Shown in pieces: positions 28,801-36,879 of a stretch of 64,000 bases of DNA (within the stretch, counting starts at the first letter, position 1; each line of letters begins with the position of its first letter). This DNA comes from Gordionus sp. m RMFG-2023. Lineage: Eukaryota > Nematomorpha > Gordioida > Chordodea > Parachordodidae. The DNA is taken from NCBI RefSeq assembly GCF_954871325.1, contig NC_088775.1, forward strand, positions 68,859,561 to 68,923,560, in the 5' to 3' direction. A program made the position numbers and the translations under genes. The notes beneath the pieces were generated by a model. That model had not been told where the DNA came from and searched no databases. It was given only the letters and a program-made list of their open reading frames with translations.

Positions 28801-31800
28801 ATTAATAATGCTTTGAAAAGAATTGGGAAGCACTTTCTCAAATTATCAAATTATGAATCTGATCTAGTAGAAAAACTATTAGCATTTCTTTCAAAATTTA
28901 AAGAAACTGTCGAATTTCTTTCAGTACAAAAGGGTCTACTTTAAATTTGGCGTTACTTTTTAGAAGTGAAATTGAAACACATTTAATAGTAAGTGATAGT
29001 GATAGTTAATCACTTAAGGAAAATATGCTAAAAAAACATGCGTTGCCCTTTCCGGTTTGTAATCTGCAAGTAATATTATATAAGTATATTCTATTATTTT
29101 TTATTTAAAATTATCTAGGTATTGGCTTCTCTTTTAGATCCAAGATTTTAAAAATTGACAATTGTGTCAAAGTATTTAATAGATAATAAAACATCTTAAA
29201 CTTATAGAGAATGATGATAATCAGGTAGTAAATATAGCTAATGAGGATGAAGATGAATTATTAAATTCAAGTTATTTGACAAAATTGGCAAATAAACATT
29301 CAACAAATATAAATTATGATTCCAAGTTAGTGACTTAGAACAAGAATGCCACAGTTTTCTTGGAAAAAGACATTCATAAGATATGGACGTTCTAAATTTT
29401 TGGAGAGAAAAGAAGAGTGAACTTCCCAATCTTTCCAGGCTCGCCAAAAAAATTCTTTGCATTCCAGCGACTAGCATACCTAGTGAAAGAGTTTTCTCTA
29501 CCGCAGGATTGACGTTAAATTTCAAGAGATCATCATCATGTCCCAAAAACTTAAATAAAATAATTTTTATACATGATAATTATAAAATTACGAAATCGAT
29601 TTTGGATATAATATAATAAGTTTTCTATTAAATGAATATTAAAAAATATGCTGAGAAATCTGTAGAATAGTGTATATTTATTTTTTTTTAAATTAATAAG
29701 CAATTAAAAAAATTTATCTTATAAAAATTTATATATACGGCGATTTTATTGACGGCGGCTAAAAATCGGCGCGCCGCCGGCCGTTGATTAGATTTTTTTA
29801 AAATTGCACCGGTCGCCGATATTTCGTCAGCGCACAGGTCTAAATATACCTAACTTAAAATAATAAAAAAATAGGCTTGTAATATCCATAAGCACTAATT
29901 AGTAAATAATAGTTAAAAATAGGAATATAATAATAATTATTATTAAATTATAAATAATTTAATAGAATAGCTAAAACATAAGACCTGGCAGCCCCAAAAA
30001 ATCCCCCCCCCCTCATAAGAAAATCCTGGATACGCCACTGTCACTGGGTATGCTAGTTTCTGGAAAACAAAGAATTTTTTTGCCGAGCCTGGAAAGATTA
30101 GGAACTCTTCTTTGGCGTTTTTAAGAATGTGGTATTCTTGTTCTAGTTATTTAAATTATTCATGTCTATGTGTCATCATATTGTTGACAATGAAATTCAA
30201 TTATCAAAAAGATCAGATTCTTGTTTAATAAAAATTGGAGTTGTAATTAATGTATCATATTATAAATAATATAGCAATATTTTTATAAATTAGATACCTT
30301 CAAAAAATCTTTCATTCCTAAATTATCAATTGATTGCAAAGGTAATAAGTCAGCACAACATAAATAACACATAATTTCTGGAGAAAAGCCATTTTTAGAG
30401 GTCTTAGAAATTAATCTAGGATTTTGGTTTGGATATAAAATATTTTTTTTAATCTTTTGATGAAATATCTTCATTAATGTTATGATCAGAATCAAGTGTT
30501 TTAACCAATTTCCTATGCTAATGTAGATTGTTGAGTTTTATAGATAGATTATATTTTACAAAACATATTTTTTTAATTTATAAAAGATTTTAGCTTAATA
30601 GGGGAAAATAAAATTTTAAAAAAATACACAGTGAAAAGGGTTTATTTGAATCATTATCTTCTACAATAGCCTTTTCTAAGCAACTATTACAGTAAAATTT
30701 GTCATAATTTATGAAAATTGTTTTATTATCTCTTTTATAAGTATAAGAAAACCAAAGAATTACCAAACGAATGAATTTTTATTTTTTATTATTGTAATAC
30801 TAAAATTATTTATAGATTTATTAAATATAGATGCATCCATTTTAAAAATATGCAAAATTATAGTAACTTTTAGAATTTTAGATTTTTGATTGATAATTCT
30901 AAAATGATATAAGAATTCCTAAAAATTCTGATTGACATTAAAAAATACAACAGTGAGTTCACCAATTATTACAAAAAAATGCATATATGTAAAAATTTAT
31001 GCGCCAGCGTGATTTTTATAAACAACGACGTTATCGGGGTAACCAAAAAAGTCGACGACGGCGCACAGGTCTAGTATTACCTAAAGCGAAAATAAAAATT
31101 TTTTTTTGAATAGTGAAATCTAAATATGATACCTACTCAGCTAAAAATAAACCAAAATCATAGATGGAGCGATTTCATCCTCCAGAAATTTATTATATGC
31201 CGTGTAAAACTGTGATATTAATTATGCAATTATTACATAATTTATGTGATATGCTTATGCTGGAACAATAAATATATTATTTATAATGTTTGTATTAGTA
31301 CCAGGGTTTTATATAGATCTTCAAATAAGCACTATAAGATTTTTTTCACCCAAAATTAGCAAAAAATCTTTGAAGATCATAAAATTGAAGATTAAAGATC
31401 AAAAAATTTTTACAAAAATTTGTGATTCCATCATGAAGGATTTTTTATGCACAAAAATCACAAAATATATACTTATAAAAGATTAGAAATTTTAGGTAAA
31501 ATTTGATCAAAAATCCTGTTTAAGAATTCTCAAAAAAATCTTCCGAAATCAAAAGTAAATGTTAAACTCTGAATACTACTGATATTCAATAATTTTTGGA
31601 AATGGTTAATAATAAAAATATTTTTTAAGTTAAAAAAATGATGGTGGTAATAAAAAAATCGACTTGTAAAAATATTTGTCAAAGTATTTATTTGTGCAAA
31701 AAGTATTAGTTATTATCTGCATCTAAATACTTATTTTGAAATTTTTTTATAGATAAAATACTTTTTTTAAAGTATAATTTGTATATATATTCGAATAATT

Positions 31801-34800
31801 TTTTTTTGGAAATATATATTTGTATATTCGAATATTTTACCCTGCAAGTGCTTTATTAATTTATTTAATAAAATAATTTTAAAAAAAAATTCAATTTTTT
31901 AAAAAATTAACTGATAAAATTTCCTTTTCATTTAAAAATGGCATATTAATATATGATTTATACTTACTTATGAGACCATCTAAATGTACACTTTTCTAAT
32001 TAAATGCATTTTAAAATTTATGAAATCGATCAAAGTATCTGAAGCTCAAACGTTTTATTTTGAAGGTTAACTAATTGAGATCTTTTAAATTATATTTTAA
32101 CAAAAAATTATCAATTAATTTATTTAACAATTTGAACACCTTAGAATGAAACAAATAAATTTAATGTAAAAAAACCATAAATCATTTCTATAATCATTGG
32201 ATCCATAAGGCAAGCGTGTTGTTTGTTGAAAATTTTTTCGGCTATCAGAGTGCAACAGGATCCAACGTATTCTATACATATATCGCAACTTGAATGAAGA
32301 TTCATTCATTTTTTTTGAAAATATAAATTAAAATTATGAATTTAAATATTTGACACGTTTTAAAAAATTGTACATATTTTAGAATTTATAAATCTAATTA
32401 TCGTTATGTATAAGATTTTTCAATATTATATGTGAAATTTTAAATTTGTATTAGAGGAGGCTGGGGCTAGTCAGCGCATGGGGATTTTCGCTATAATTGA
32501 TTTATTTTAAAAGCAGTAAAGCTTAGATGTTCAAATTTATGAAAATAGCATTCAATAATATATATTTGCAGATATTTTTTTAAATTCGCCATCTATTTAA
32601 AATTTATGATTAAATTTGTTTTTTACATATAATATTTTACATCTCAATTTTATATTATAAACAGTTTTTAAAAAAATTATAAAAATGGACATTGCATGAA
32701 AGTTAAAACTCTCTTTTAATGTTTTGCAAGGTATTATGAAGCGATTAGTATTATAAATACCCTAAGGATTAGTAGAATCAGAGCTAGTCATATTAGTTAA
32801 ATTATGCTTAAAGATATTGTTAAAATGTATTAGTATTCATTATATAATATTATAGATTGATCAATTTGATAGACAATACAATAAATTATGAAGAAAAAAT
32901 ATATAATTTTTTATGTTATTTTTATATGAATATTTAAATTTAAGTTCTATTGTAATATTATATATAAACAAACTATGGTGCATCATAAAGGAATAAAAAG
33001 AATATTTGTTCTTAGGAGACTTAATAAACCTTGATTCGACTAACACCAAAGTTGATCCGAAACACTCCTAGTTCAGGACTTGTTTAAAATCCATTTTTAC
33101 TAAAATAGATTTTGAGAAAAATGTACTTGGTATTTATTTTTAAAATGTTAAAGATATCTATTGGCATTTTGTAATTCTAAATTCATGAAGATTCTGGGTT
33201 TCAATTATTAGCCCCGATATTCTTTATATAGGATTGGGAATTTCAAAAAAATTATAATATATTTCAAAATGTATTTTAAATAAATATACTTTTATGAATA
33301 CTTTTTGGATTCGATTTTCATACCAATAATTATGCTTGGTTCTCTCGTATCAAAAATAAGTTTAATAGGAAATTACAAGGAAAAATAATCCCCAATTATA
33401 ATGCATGTAAAGTTACATATTAATAAAAAGTAATAGAAAAATAAGATATCCATCTACAGTGAAAATAATTCGAACATTTGTCAGATCGTCCTTAATGCAT
33501 ATTTGATTATAGAAAGTGTGCATTCAAATAAAAGAAAAATTCATAAGTTAAGAGTTCCTATATATATTTAAGATAAAGTATAAAATTGGAGGATGAGAGA
33601 GCTCCATTTTTTATCTTAAGTTGAGCACAGATTGCATTGTACATTTACTTTATTATTGATTTTGTAAGATATTTTGAAGAACATTCTCCTTTAGAGAATG
33701 AGGCATCTTATTAAACATCATAATGCCTTTAAAAAAATAGTCTGCGGAACTGGAATCTATATTTTCTAGTTTTATATTATCTTCTTCAAAAAAATTTACT
33801 TCAGTTTCATTTTCTGTATAAATATTGCTGATTTTAGTTAAAAAGGATGAAGCAGATAGATCTTGATTTTTTTTCTCAAACTCGAACCATAAAATTGATA
33901 TTTAAATTAGTATTTTAAATAGAAGTATTCGCGTTACTGTCCAACCTTCTCTAAATTACATAGAGAAAATCCCATATATATAAAAAAACTTAATAACTTA
34001 TACTCTTTATCATTTTCCGAAAGCTCTTTATGGTGATGATCAAGAATCTCAACGACGCAAGGAATTAAACAATTATCCTGTTCGGGTAAGGTGTTGTGGT
34101 CAACCAGTGTTAGTAAAAGTTTTCTTAAAAAATATATTGTTTGAGTTTTTAAAATATATAGTTAAAATATGAAGCCTATGTAAAAGAGAGAGAGTAAGAT
34201 ATCTTTAAGTTAGGGCAATTTTTTTTAAGACTTTACATTGTTAAATATAAATATATAATATATGGGGAGGAAAAACTTAACTGCTTTAAACATAAGTCCT
34301 TGAGATTGAGAAATGGATTATCACGAAATATCAAAAGATTCGCTGGAATGCCCATTCTATCCAAAAGATATTTAACTTCAGTTTTAAGCTTGTAATCGCT
34401 GGATTTAATATTTAACAAAGGTACCACAACATGGTTCGAGATGGAAGCATCTTTAATCTAGATGGAAAAATTAGCATCATAATTTTATGTGTAGGCGTAA
34501 AAAATTTATAATTTTTGATGTAATAAATTTTTAATACCTATTGCTTTGCATTTGTGCTTATTTTAATGGATTAATAATAAAAGGCGTCGGTAAACATATA
34601 TAGCAATTTCGAATCTTATTAAAACGCAATAACATTCATTTTTAATATATATATATATATATAACTCATTTAATCAGTGTCCTATTCGGATTTAATTAAC
34701 ATCGAAAAAGGATATATCAAATTGTAAAAGGTCACTATATGTATGAAAAATGAGACTATGTGACTAAAAATGCTATATATTAATAACCCTAACGCGTAAC

Positions 34801-36274
34801 ACTGTAACTTCAATCCTAACCTATATGATGAGGTTGATTTCAAAAAAAAACAGTCCCGAGTTGGTATAGACTAGTATGGTGCCGTGTTTTAGTAAAAGTT
34901 CCTAACCTCTGAGCTCCTGTCACTCCAAATATAAAAAATAAATATATAAGAATTTATGGCGTTATCAATAATTTACAAAAAACACCCAAAAACGAATAAC
35001 GTCAGATATTATATATCATTACCCTTACTTTCAGACATGGCCCGGTTCAAAGATCAGCTGGCCGAACCTAACAAAAGGGAAAACAAAGCTTTAAATAATT
35101 TAAAAAGCAAATGGCAAGACTGATGATATAAAACCCTTTATCAATCGACCGCTTCCTAAAAAATATAAATTATAATTAATTGGTACAAATAATGGTCGGT
35201 CGGTTTAGTGCGTCCGAATCTAAAACACGTGGAAACAAGAAATAACATAATTACACATGCTTTTTTAAATATTATGCCTGATTATATTATTAATAATAAT
35301 ACAGATAAACGGTTATATCTATATAATATATTTCATACGGCGTAATTTGATGTTTTTAATTTTAAGGGGTAAGAAGTGCTTTAATATTTATTTAAAACCT
35401 TGGCTAATCTTATTGCCCAATAAATAAATTAGAAGTATAAATTGAATAAGCTATGTCTACGATAAATAAGCAAACCTGATAACAATAAACAATTTAATAA
35501 AATATTATTATAAATCAATCAAATATTAAAATAAAATTGGGAGGAAAAAAGTAATATGCGACATCCTGTAAAAAGTAAGTATATTCATATCCGAATGCTC
35601 AAATATAACATAATCGCGATGAGCACATTTTCGAATATGCCTAGCGAAACGTATTTAAATAAAATAACATATTATATTATATAATCAATATAAACATTTA
35701 TAAAAAGTTTGGCTGGACATAACATTAAAGATTTGGGATTTAAATTGATTTTATTGGTCCTTCTTTTCGATATTTTAAAAGAACAATATACAAAGCAGGG
35801 AGACCGGTGCACATCGAACCGTATTTTGTAAAAACCTTTATAATCAACAATCTCAACACACCCGATAGAGAAACCTAAATGAATAAGACACAATTGGTAA
35901 AACGACTTCTAAGAATACAGGTGAAATAACACATAACCATAGGAGAAAACTCTCTCGCAATGCACGCAGGACTTATAAGCTACAGAGTTATTCAAAGAAG
36001 TCAAAATATTATTTGATAAAAGCAAAAGGCATAAATATAAATATCATTTAAAATTAATTTTAAAATGCGATTTACAACGAATCAAGGCCTATAATCGTAT
36101 TAATTTAAATAATCTTTTTTTAAGCCGAAAAATCCAAATCACTTTTTCGAAAATCAAAATTGTAATTACTTCGTAAAGGAAATAAGCGTAGACTAAAGAG
36201 CTTATAGCTGAGTCCAAATCGCAAGCCTCGTTTCCCATAATTACGCGTATCGCGTCAAAATTGTCAAGGTTTTC
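10751..36274 (-). CDS. PRUNE2: PRUNE2-like protein: DHH/DHHA2 (Prune) domain + acidic middle + BCH domain
   Basis: Thirteen minus-strand exons (given separately) join through GT..AG introns with matching phases at all 12 junctions, giving 1372 residues before the TAA at 10751, not counting the first exon. Residues are numbered from the exon at 36274. Residues 1-134 form the DHH core ([28 protein letters not shown]). Residues 134-384 continue through [20 protein letters not shown] and KAKCDIS to a DHHA2-like end. Residues 385-1220 are acidic and Asn/Ser-rich. Residues about 1218-1370 form a BCH domain ([13 protein letters not shown] to FVNSLKIL). Prune proteins are DHH-superfamily phosphodiesterases/exopolyphosphatases; BCH domains bind small GTPases and their regulators. 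This order is that of vertebrate PRUNE2/BMCC1. Most of the 25.5-kb span is transposon DNA in introns. The splice model is inferred from sequence alone. Confidence 0.9.
11090..11176 (-). CDS. PRUNE2-like exon: BCH domain part 4
   Basis: Encodes [20 protein letters not shown] and CRPFM, matching the most conserved BCH block LRKNLKSLIIVHPSWFIRT...RPF. Donor GTAAGA; phase 2 on both sides. Confidence 0.94.
11448..11579 (-). CDS. PRUNE2-like exon: BCH domain part 3
   Basis: Encodes [20 protein letters not shown] and [15 protein letters not shown], matching YVIGTLELLVAENYMIVYLN and PSLGWLRKCYQQIDR of the BCH family. Phase 2 on both sides. Confidence 0.93.
11625..11730 (-). CDS. PRUNE2-like exon: BCH domain part 2
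   Basis: Begins [20 protein letters not shown] and ends [10 protein letters not shown], collinear with the BNIP2-family stretch [20 protein letters not shown] and PNYRYLMDNLF. Phase 1 in, phase 2 out. The intron before it is 5.07 kb; the one after is only 45 bp. Confidence 0.93.
12186..15453. mobile_element. 3.27-kb foldback (palindromic) element built of nested repeats
   Basis: The ends are exact inverted repeats: AAGGTCCGTGAAGTTGTAGG at 12186 and its reverse complement ending at 15453. The heptamer ATGTTTG sits directly outside both ends (12179-12185 and 15454-15460), as in a target duplication. Each arm consists of units bearing GGATCAATTAC, TTAATTGATCC, AAAACCGAAAATA and TGAGTTATRA-type blocks, ordered in a super-repeat of roughly 580 bp (for example GCAGCTGTAGGAAYGATTTG at about 12341 and 12915). 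The arms meet near 13.8-14.0 kb. Near-identical open frames at 13170-13520 (minus) and 14692-14979 (plus) are products of the symmetry. It lies in the intron before the second BCH exon. I see no transposase. Confidence 0.85.
15590..16020. other. Purine-rich tract in the PRUNE2-like intron
   Basis: The plus strand is strongly purine-rich (G and A; for example GGGAGAGGGG-type runs at about 15705-15722) over roughly 400 bp, unlike its AT-rich flanks. The transcribed (minus) strand is therefore a long polypyrimidine tract. No coding potential is seen. Its origin is unknown. Confidence 0.45.
16476..16697. mobile_element. 222-bp hAT MITE (family M), copy 1
   Basis: The ends are TAGTGTTGTTAAACGGCTC and, inverted, TATTGTTGTTAAACGGCTT. 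The inner sequence folds into long arms (GAGCCGATTTATAAAAACGG and its inverse). Flanking octamers AGAACCAC and GAAACCAC match at 6 of 8. A second copy of almost the same length is at 45457-45679. It is non-coding and lies about 100 bp past the exon ending at 16798. Confidence 0.85.
16798..19125 (-). CDS. PRUNE2-like exon: long acidic Asn/Ser-rich middle and start of BCH
   Basis: Contains 776 codons in one exon, hydrophilic and rich in Asn, Asp, Ser and Lys, without a recognised fold until its end. Two blocks about 140 residues apart share FYD(N/H)xDxxNGEVY ([14 protein letters not shown] and [14 protein letters not shown]), each followed by a similar DEH/DKH and a Lys-rich stretch. A KEN tripeptide sits just before the first block. 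The last residues, [13 protein letters not shown], are the canonical start of a BCH domain (IEPYRRVISHGGY in the BNIP2 family). The exon ends in phase 1 at GTAAAA. Long low-complexity middles are typical of vertebrate PRUNE2. Confidence 0.88.
19262..19466 (-). CDS. PRUNE2-like exon: start of acidic middle
   Basis: Rich in Asp and Glu (for example [16 protein letters not shown]). It ends in phase 1 at GTAAAT, and the codon split by this intron rejoins correctly to the next exon across 136 bp. The 5' boundary at 19466 (acceptor ATAAG) is the least certain splice site in the model; the frame is open only a short way further. Confidence 0.7.
20417..20791 (-). CDS. PRUNE2-like exon: DHHA2 domain body
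   Basis: Contains 125 codons with [40 protein letters not shown] and [16 protein letters not shown]. These align in order with Prune [28 protein letters not shown] and VSRKKLLPLLQEAL. DHHA2 forms the second lobe of the Prune catalytic cleft. Phase 0 on both sides with a canonical GTAAGC donor. Confidence 0.9.
20958..21058 (-). CDS. PRUNE2-like exon: start of DHHA2
   Basis: Encodes [18 protein letters not shown] then [15 protein letters not shown], collinear with Prune LRKDQKTI...GVKVAISAIYMDL. Acceptor TTATTTAG; donor GTTTAT after a phase-0 CAA codon. Confidence 0.88.
21379..21540 (-). CDS. PRUNE2-like exon: catalytic Asp and start of DHHA2 linker
   Basis: Encodes [20 protein letters not shown] and later [15 protein letters not shown], matching Prune GTIILDCVNMD and DIFDSLQKAKFDVS. 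The aspartate in IILD is the fourth metal-site residue in this family and is kept. It enters and leaves in phase 1. Confidence 0.92.
22706..23290 (+). pseudogene. Family-B hAT transposase, upstream remnant
   Basis: Contains [20 protein letters not shown], then [20 protein letters not shown] with [20 protein letters not shown], characteristic of transposase-like ZMYM1/52-kDa-repressor proteins (PR...RQ..R.N....EEYY). Internal stops show decay. The frame breaks off where the LTR element is inserted. Confidence 0.8.
23295..23614 (-). repeat. 3' LTR of the gypsy-type element
   Basis: 320 bp, same termini as the 5' LTR. It is preceded on the minus strand by the polypurine tract AAAAAAGGGAGA, which abuts the LTR directly. 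Confidence 0.9.
23625..26460 (-). pseudogene. pol region of the gypsy-type element (fossil)
   Basis: In order on the minus strand, the region shows an aspartic protease motif (LDTGASVS, near 26370), reverse transcriptase (SNAYHQV, RMPFGIT and a DDL active-site block, near 25480-25840), RNase H ([15 protein letters not shown] and IWTDHKPLV, 24800-25080) and integrase ([11 protein letters not shown] near 23860). Several interruptions are present, so it is non-functional. Confidence 0.9.
26484..27450 (-). pseudogene. gag region of the gypsy-type element (fossil)
   Basis: An open frame at 26503-27450 begins [20 protein letters not shown] and contains [18 protein letters not shown], typical of retrotransposon capsid proteins, followed by a long Asn/Tyr-rich linker. 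A CCHC zinc knuckle ([14 protein letters not shown]) is encoded close by. It would form the particle core around the element RNA. It is treated as part of a broken element. Confidence 0.85.
27513..27880 (-). repeat. 5' LTR of the gypsy-type element
   Basis: Starts TGTTATGAAATCTTAAGG and ends ATTTAACA on the minus strand; 368 bp, longer than its partner because of a small internal length difference in an A/T-rich part. The sequence immediately downstream begins TGGCGACGA, as expected of a primer-binding site; by recall it fits the 3' end of a tRNA-Ser(GCU). Confidence 0.9.
27886..28143 (+). pseudogene. Family-B hAT transposase, C-terminal remnant
   Basis: Encodes [20 protein letters not shown] and [15 protein letters not shown], the hAT C-terminal dimerisation block as found in ZMYM1-type transposases (LP...ERSFS.LRR.KT.LRST....RL..LALL). 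It continues the protein interrupted by the LTR element insertion. Confidence 0.88.
28211..29842 (+). mobile_element. hAT family A, copy 2, lacking its left end
   Basis: This copy closely matches copy 1 (3111-4690) from the CACGGCCGGCG block onward, and ends in the same right terminus (AGCGCACAGGTCTA). The first roughly 75 bp of the family-A left end are missing, replaced by unrelated AT-rich DNA. It keeps [15 protein letters not shown] and, at 29383-29540, a C-terminal dimerisation domain. It lies inside the right part of the family-B hAT, so family A inserted both before and after family B. Confidence 0.85.
29383..29616 (+). pseudogene. Family-A hAT C-terminal dimerisation fragment
   Basis: Encodes [20 protein letters not shown] then [20 protein letters not shown], the hAT dimerisation signature. 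It is the best-preserved C terminus among the family-A copies here. Confidence 0.9.
30283..30720 (-). pseudogene. N-terminal transposase remnant of hAT family A (outer copy)
   Basis: Encodes a cysteine-containing patch ([19 protein letters not shown]-finger-like) and further on [20 protein letters not shown], equivalent to the hAT motif DLLPLS.V...GF..L. It belongs to the 5' half of the outer family-A element. Frames are broken. Confidence 0.6.
31082..32175. other. Remaining intron sequence next to the VGSC exon
   Basis: Apart from repeat R1 at 31281-31560, I see only AT-rich intron sequence here. Confidence 0.4.
31281..31560 (+). repeat. Dispersed repeat R1, copy b
   Basis: Shares a run of motifs in the same order with the minus strand of 8700-9140, including CACAAAAATCACAAA, TACTTATAAAAGATT and CTCAAAAAAATCTTC. 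It lies in the 10.6-kb PRUNE2-like intron just outside the hAT nest. The open frame at 31286-31486 is within this repeat and is not a gene. Confidence 0.6.
32176..32288 (-). CDS. PRUNE2-like exon: VGSC block
   Basis: Encodes [20 protein letters not shown] and DPMIIEMIY, collinear with the Prune stretch [20 protein letters not shown]. It enters in phase 2 (acceptor CATTCAAG) and leaves in phase 1. It is followed by the 10.6-kb intron holding nested transposons. Confidence 0.9.
33653..33901 (-). CDS. Small protein-like open frame with BESS-like tail, inside a PRUNE2-like intron
   Basis: The minus strand is open for 82 codons with strongly protein-like composition: [20 protein letters not shown], then [20 protein letters not shown] and [13 protein letters not shown] before the stop. 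The last segment resembles a BESS motif (helix-rich protein-interaction motif found after MADF domains): an aromatic patch, a loop, then a hydrophobic-repeat helix. It lies between two PRUNE2-like exons on the same strand but does not match Prune, and including it would break the reading frame. It could be an alternative terminal exon, a nested gene or a transposon relic. Confidence 0.35.
   Translation of the reverse strand: MSILWFEFEKKNQDLSASSFLTKISNIYTENETEVNFFEEDNIKLENIDSSSADYFFKGIMMFNKMPHSLKENVLQNILQNQ
34004..34123 (-). CDS. PRUNE2-like exon: DHH motif III with Asn in place of the second His
   Basis: Encodes [17 protein letters not shown] and [16 protein letters not shown]. The first block is the DHH motif of Prune (LVDHHIL), here DHN; the second is the equivalent of EVLDHRP. 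Phase 2 at both ends, donor GTATAA. Human PRUNE2 as I recall it has lost the whole triad at this position, so this gene looks intermediate. Confidence 0.9.
34282..34457 (-). CDS. PRUNE2-like exon: DHH motif II region
   Basis: Encodes [20 protein letters not shown] and later [19 protein letters not shown], collinear with the Prune segment VPVLNIKRSE...SILIFRDEIDLHAL. It enters in phase 0 and leaves in phase 2 at GTTAAG. Confidence 0.92.
34458..36169. other. 1.7-kb intron of the PRUNE2-like gene
   Basis: No coding sequence that I can support. A simple AT microsatellite is at about 34648-34663. The stretch 34990-36030 is somewhat less A/T-extreme than its surroundings, without a recognised RNA or gene. 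Confidence 0.45.
36170..36274 (-). CDS. PRUNE2-like exon: DHH motif I
   Basis: Thirty-five codons containing [20 protein letters not shown], matching the first DHH-superfamily motif of Prune (GNEACDLDS), whose aspartates bind the metal. The acceptor is TTTTTTTCCAG and the donor GTAATT; both ends are phase 0. The next intron is 1.7 kb. Confidence 0.92.
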
Positions 36275-36518
36275 CTGGAAAAAAATATAGATATTGCTGT
36301 TTAAAAATAATATGTATAGTAATTATTTATAATTATTATATATAAATTGTGTATAATTTATGTGATTAAATAATTATATCGGGAAAAAAAATTCTTTTTA
36401 TCTTACCTTGGCTTTCTAAAAAAATGTTTTTTTTTATAGTTTAAAAAAAACCTTATCTTTTTGAAAAGAAAACTTTATAAAATAATTTCCAATATTTGAA
36501 GTATTTTATATTACATAC

Positions 36519-36572
36519 CGTGAAGACCTTTAAACAACAACTCAAAGGGCTGAGGTGGAATGTATAAAGCAT
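36519..36572 (-). CDS. Candidate first coding exon of the PRUNE2-like gene
   Basis: The minus strand reads ATG then 17 further codons (MLYTFHLSPLSCC and on) and ends at a strong GTATGT donor in phase 0, which fits the phase-0 acceptor of the next exon at 36274 across a 244-bp intron. The peptide does not resemble known Prune N termini, so only the ATG, donor and phase support it. Confidence 0.35.
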
Positions 36573-36879
36573 TTTAAATATAATTTTGGTAACATAATAA
36601 CATTTAGAGGTCAAGATACTGAAAGGGTCAGTTTTGGGGGTTTCATTGTAAAATCAAATTCTGATTAATAATCATACATATAAAGTATAAACAAATTTAA
36701 AAAACCATTATAATAGCCAATATAAAAAACAATTTGTAGCTTTCTTCTATACTAAAATAGTTAAAATATAATTTATATAGACCTGCTTCATAAACTCTTT
36801 TTTTTATTACTCTTTTATTACAAAGCGAATACCAATAAATCTCTAGCAGAAATGAAAGAAAAAGAAGATAATAGGCCAT

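Larger units (their letters stand above)
22286..30039 (+). mobile_element. ZMYM1-type hAT transposon family B, containing two further elements
   Basis: The left end is CAGGCGTGTAACCAATGGGG and the right end, inverted, CAGTGGCGTATCCAGGATTT. The octamer TCACTGGG is present intact on both sides (22278-22285 and 30040-30047), an exact target duplication inside the outer family-A hAT. Transposase remnants flank the internal LTR element: 22706-23290 before it and 27886-28143 after. A degenerate family-A hAT lies between the second remnant and the right end. G and C runs of 8-12 lie just inside both ends. Confidence 0.88.
21914..31073 (-). mobile_element. hAT family A, outer copy, split by nested insertions
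   Basis: The ends TAGACCTGTGCGCCAAAG (21914) and, inverted, TAGACCTGTGCGCCGTCG (31073) are family-A termini. Flanking octamers ATATTACC (21906-21913) and GTATTACC (31074-31081) differ at one base. The element lies in minus orientation. Its 3' part is 21914-22285 and its 5' part 30040-31073; the two halves abut within the codons for IPSE-(I/R)VFS of the dimerisation domain. Between them sits the family-B hAT. Both halves lie in the 10.6-kb intron of the PRUNE2-like gene, antisense to nothing coding, so the insertion is compatible with gene function. Confidence 0.88.

Noticed and set aside
34233-34427. Stand-alone 64-residue gene starting [10 protein letters not shown].
   Set aside because: It is the readthrough of a PRUNE2-like exon (34282-34457); the Met is internal and the tail is intron.
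34990-36030. Possible nuclear copy of mitochondrial rRNA, because the composition is less extreme.
   Set aside because: None of the conserved rRNA blocks I know could be found, so it is left as intron sequence.
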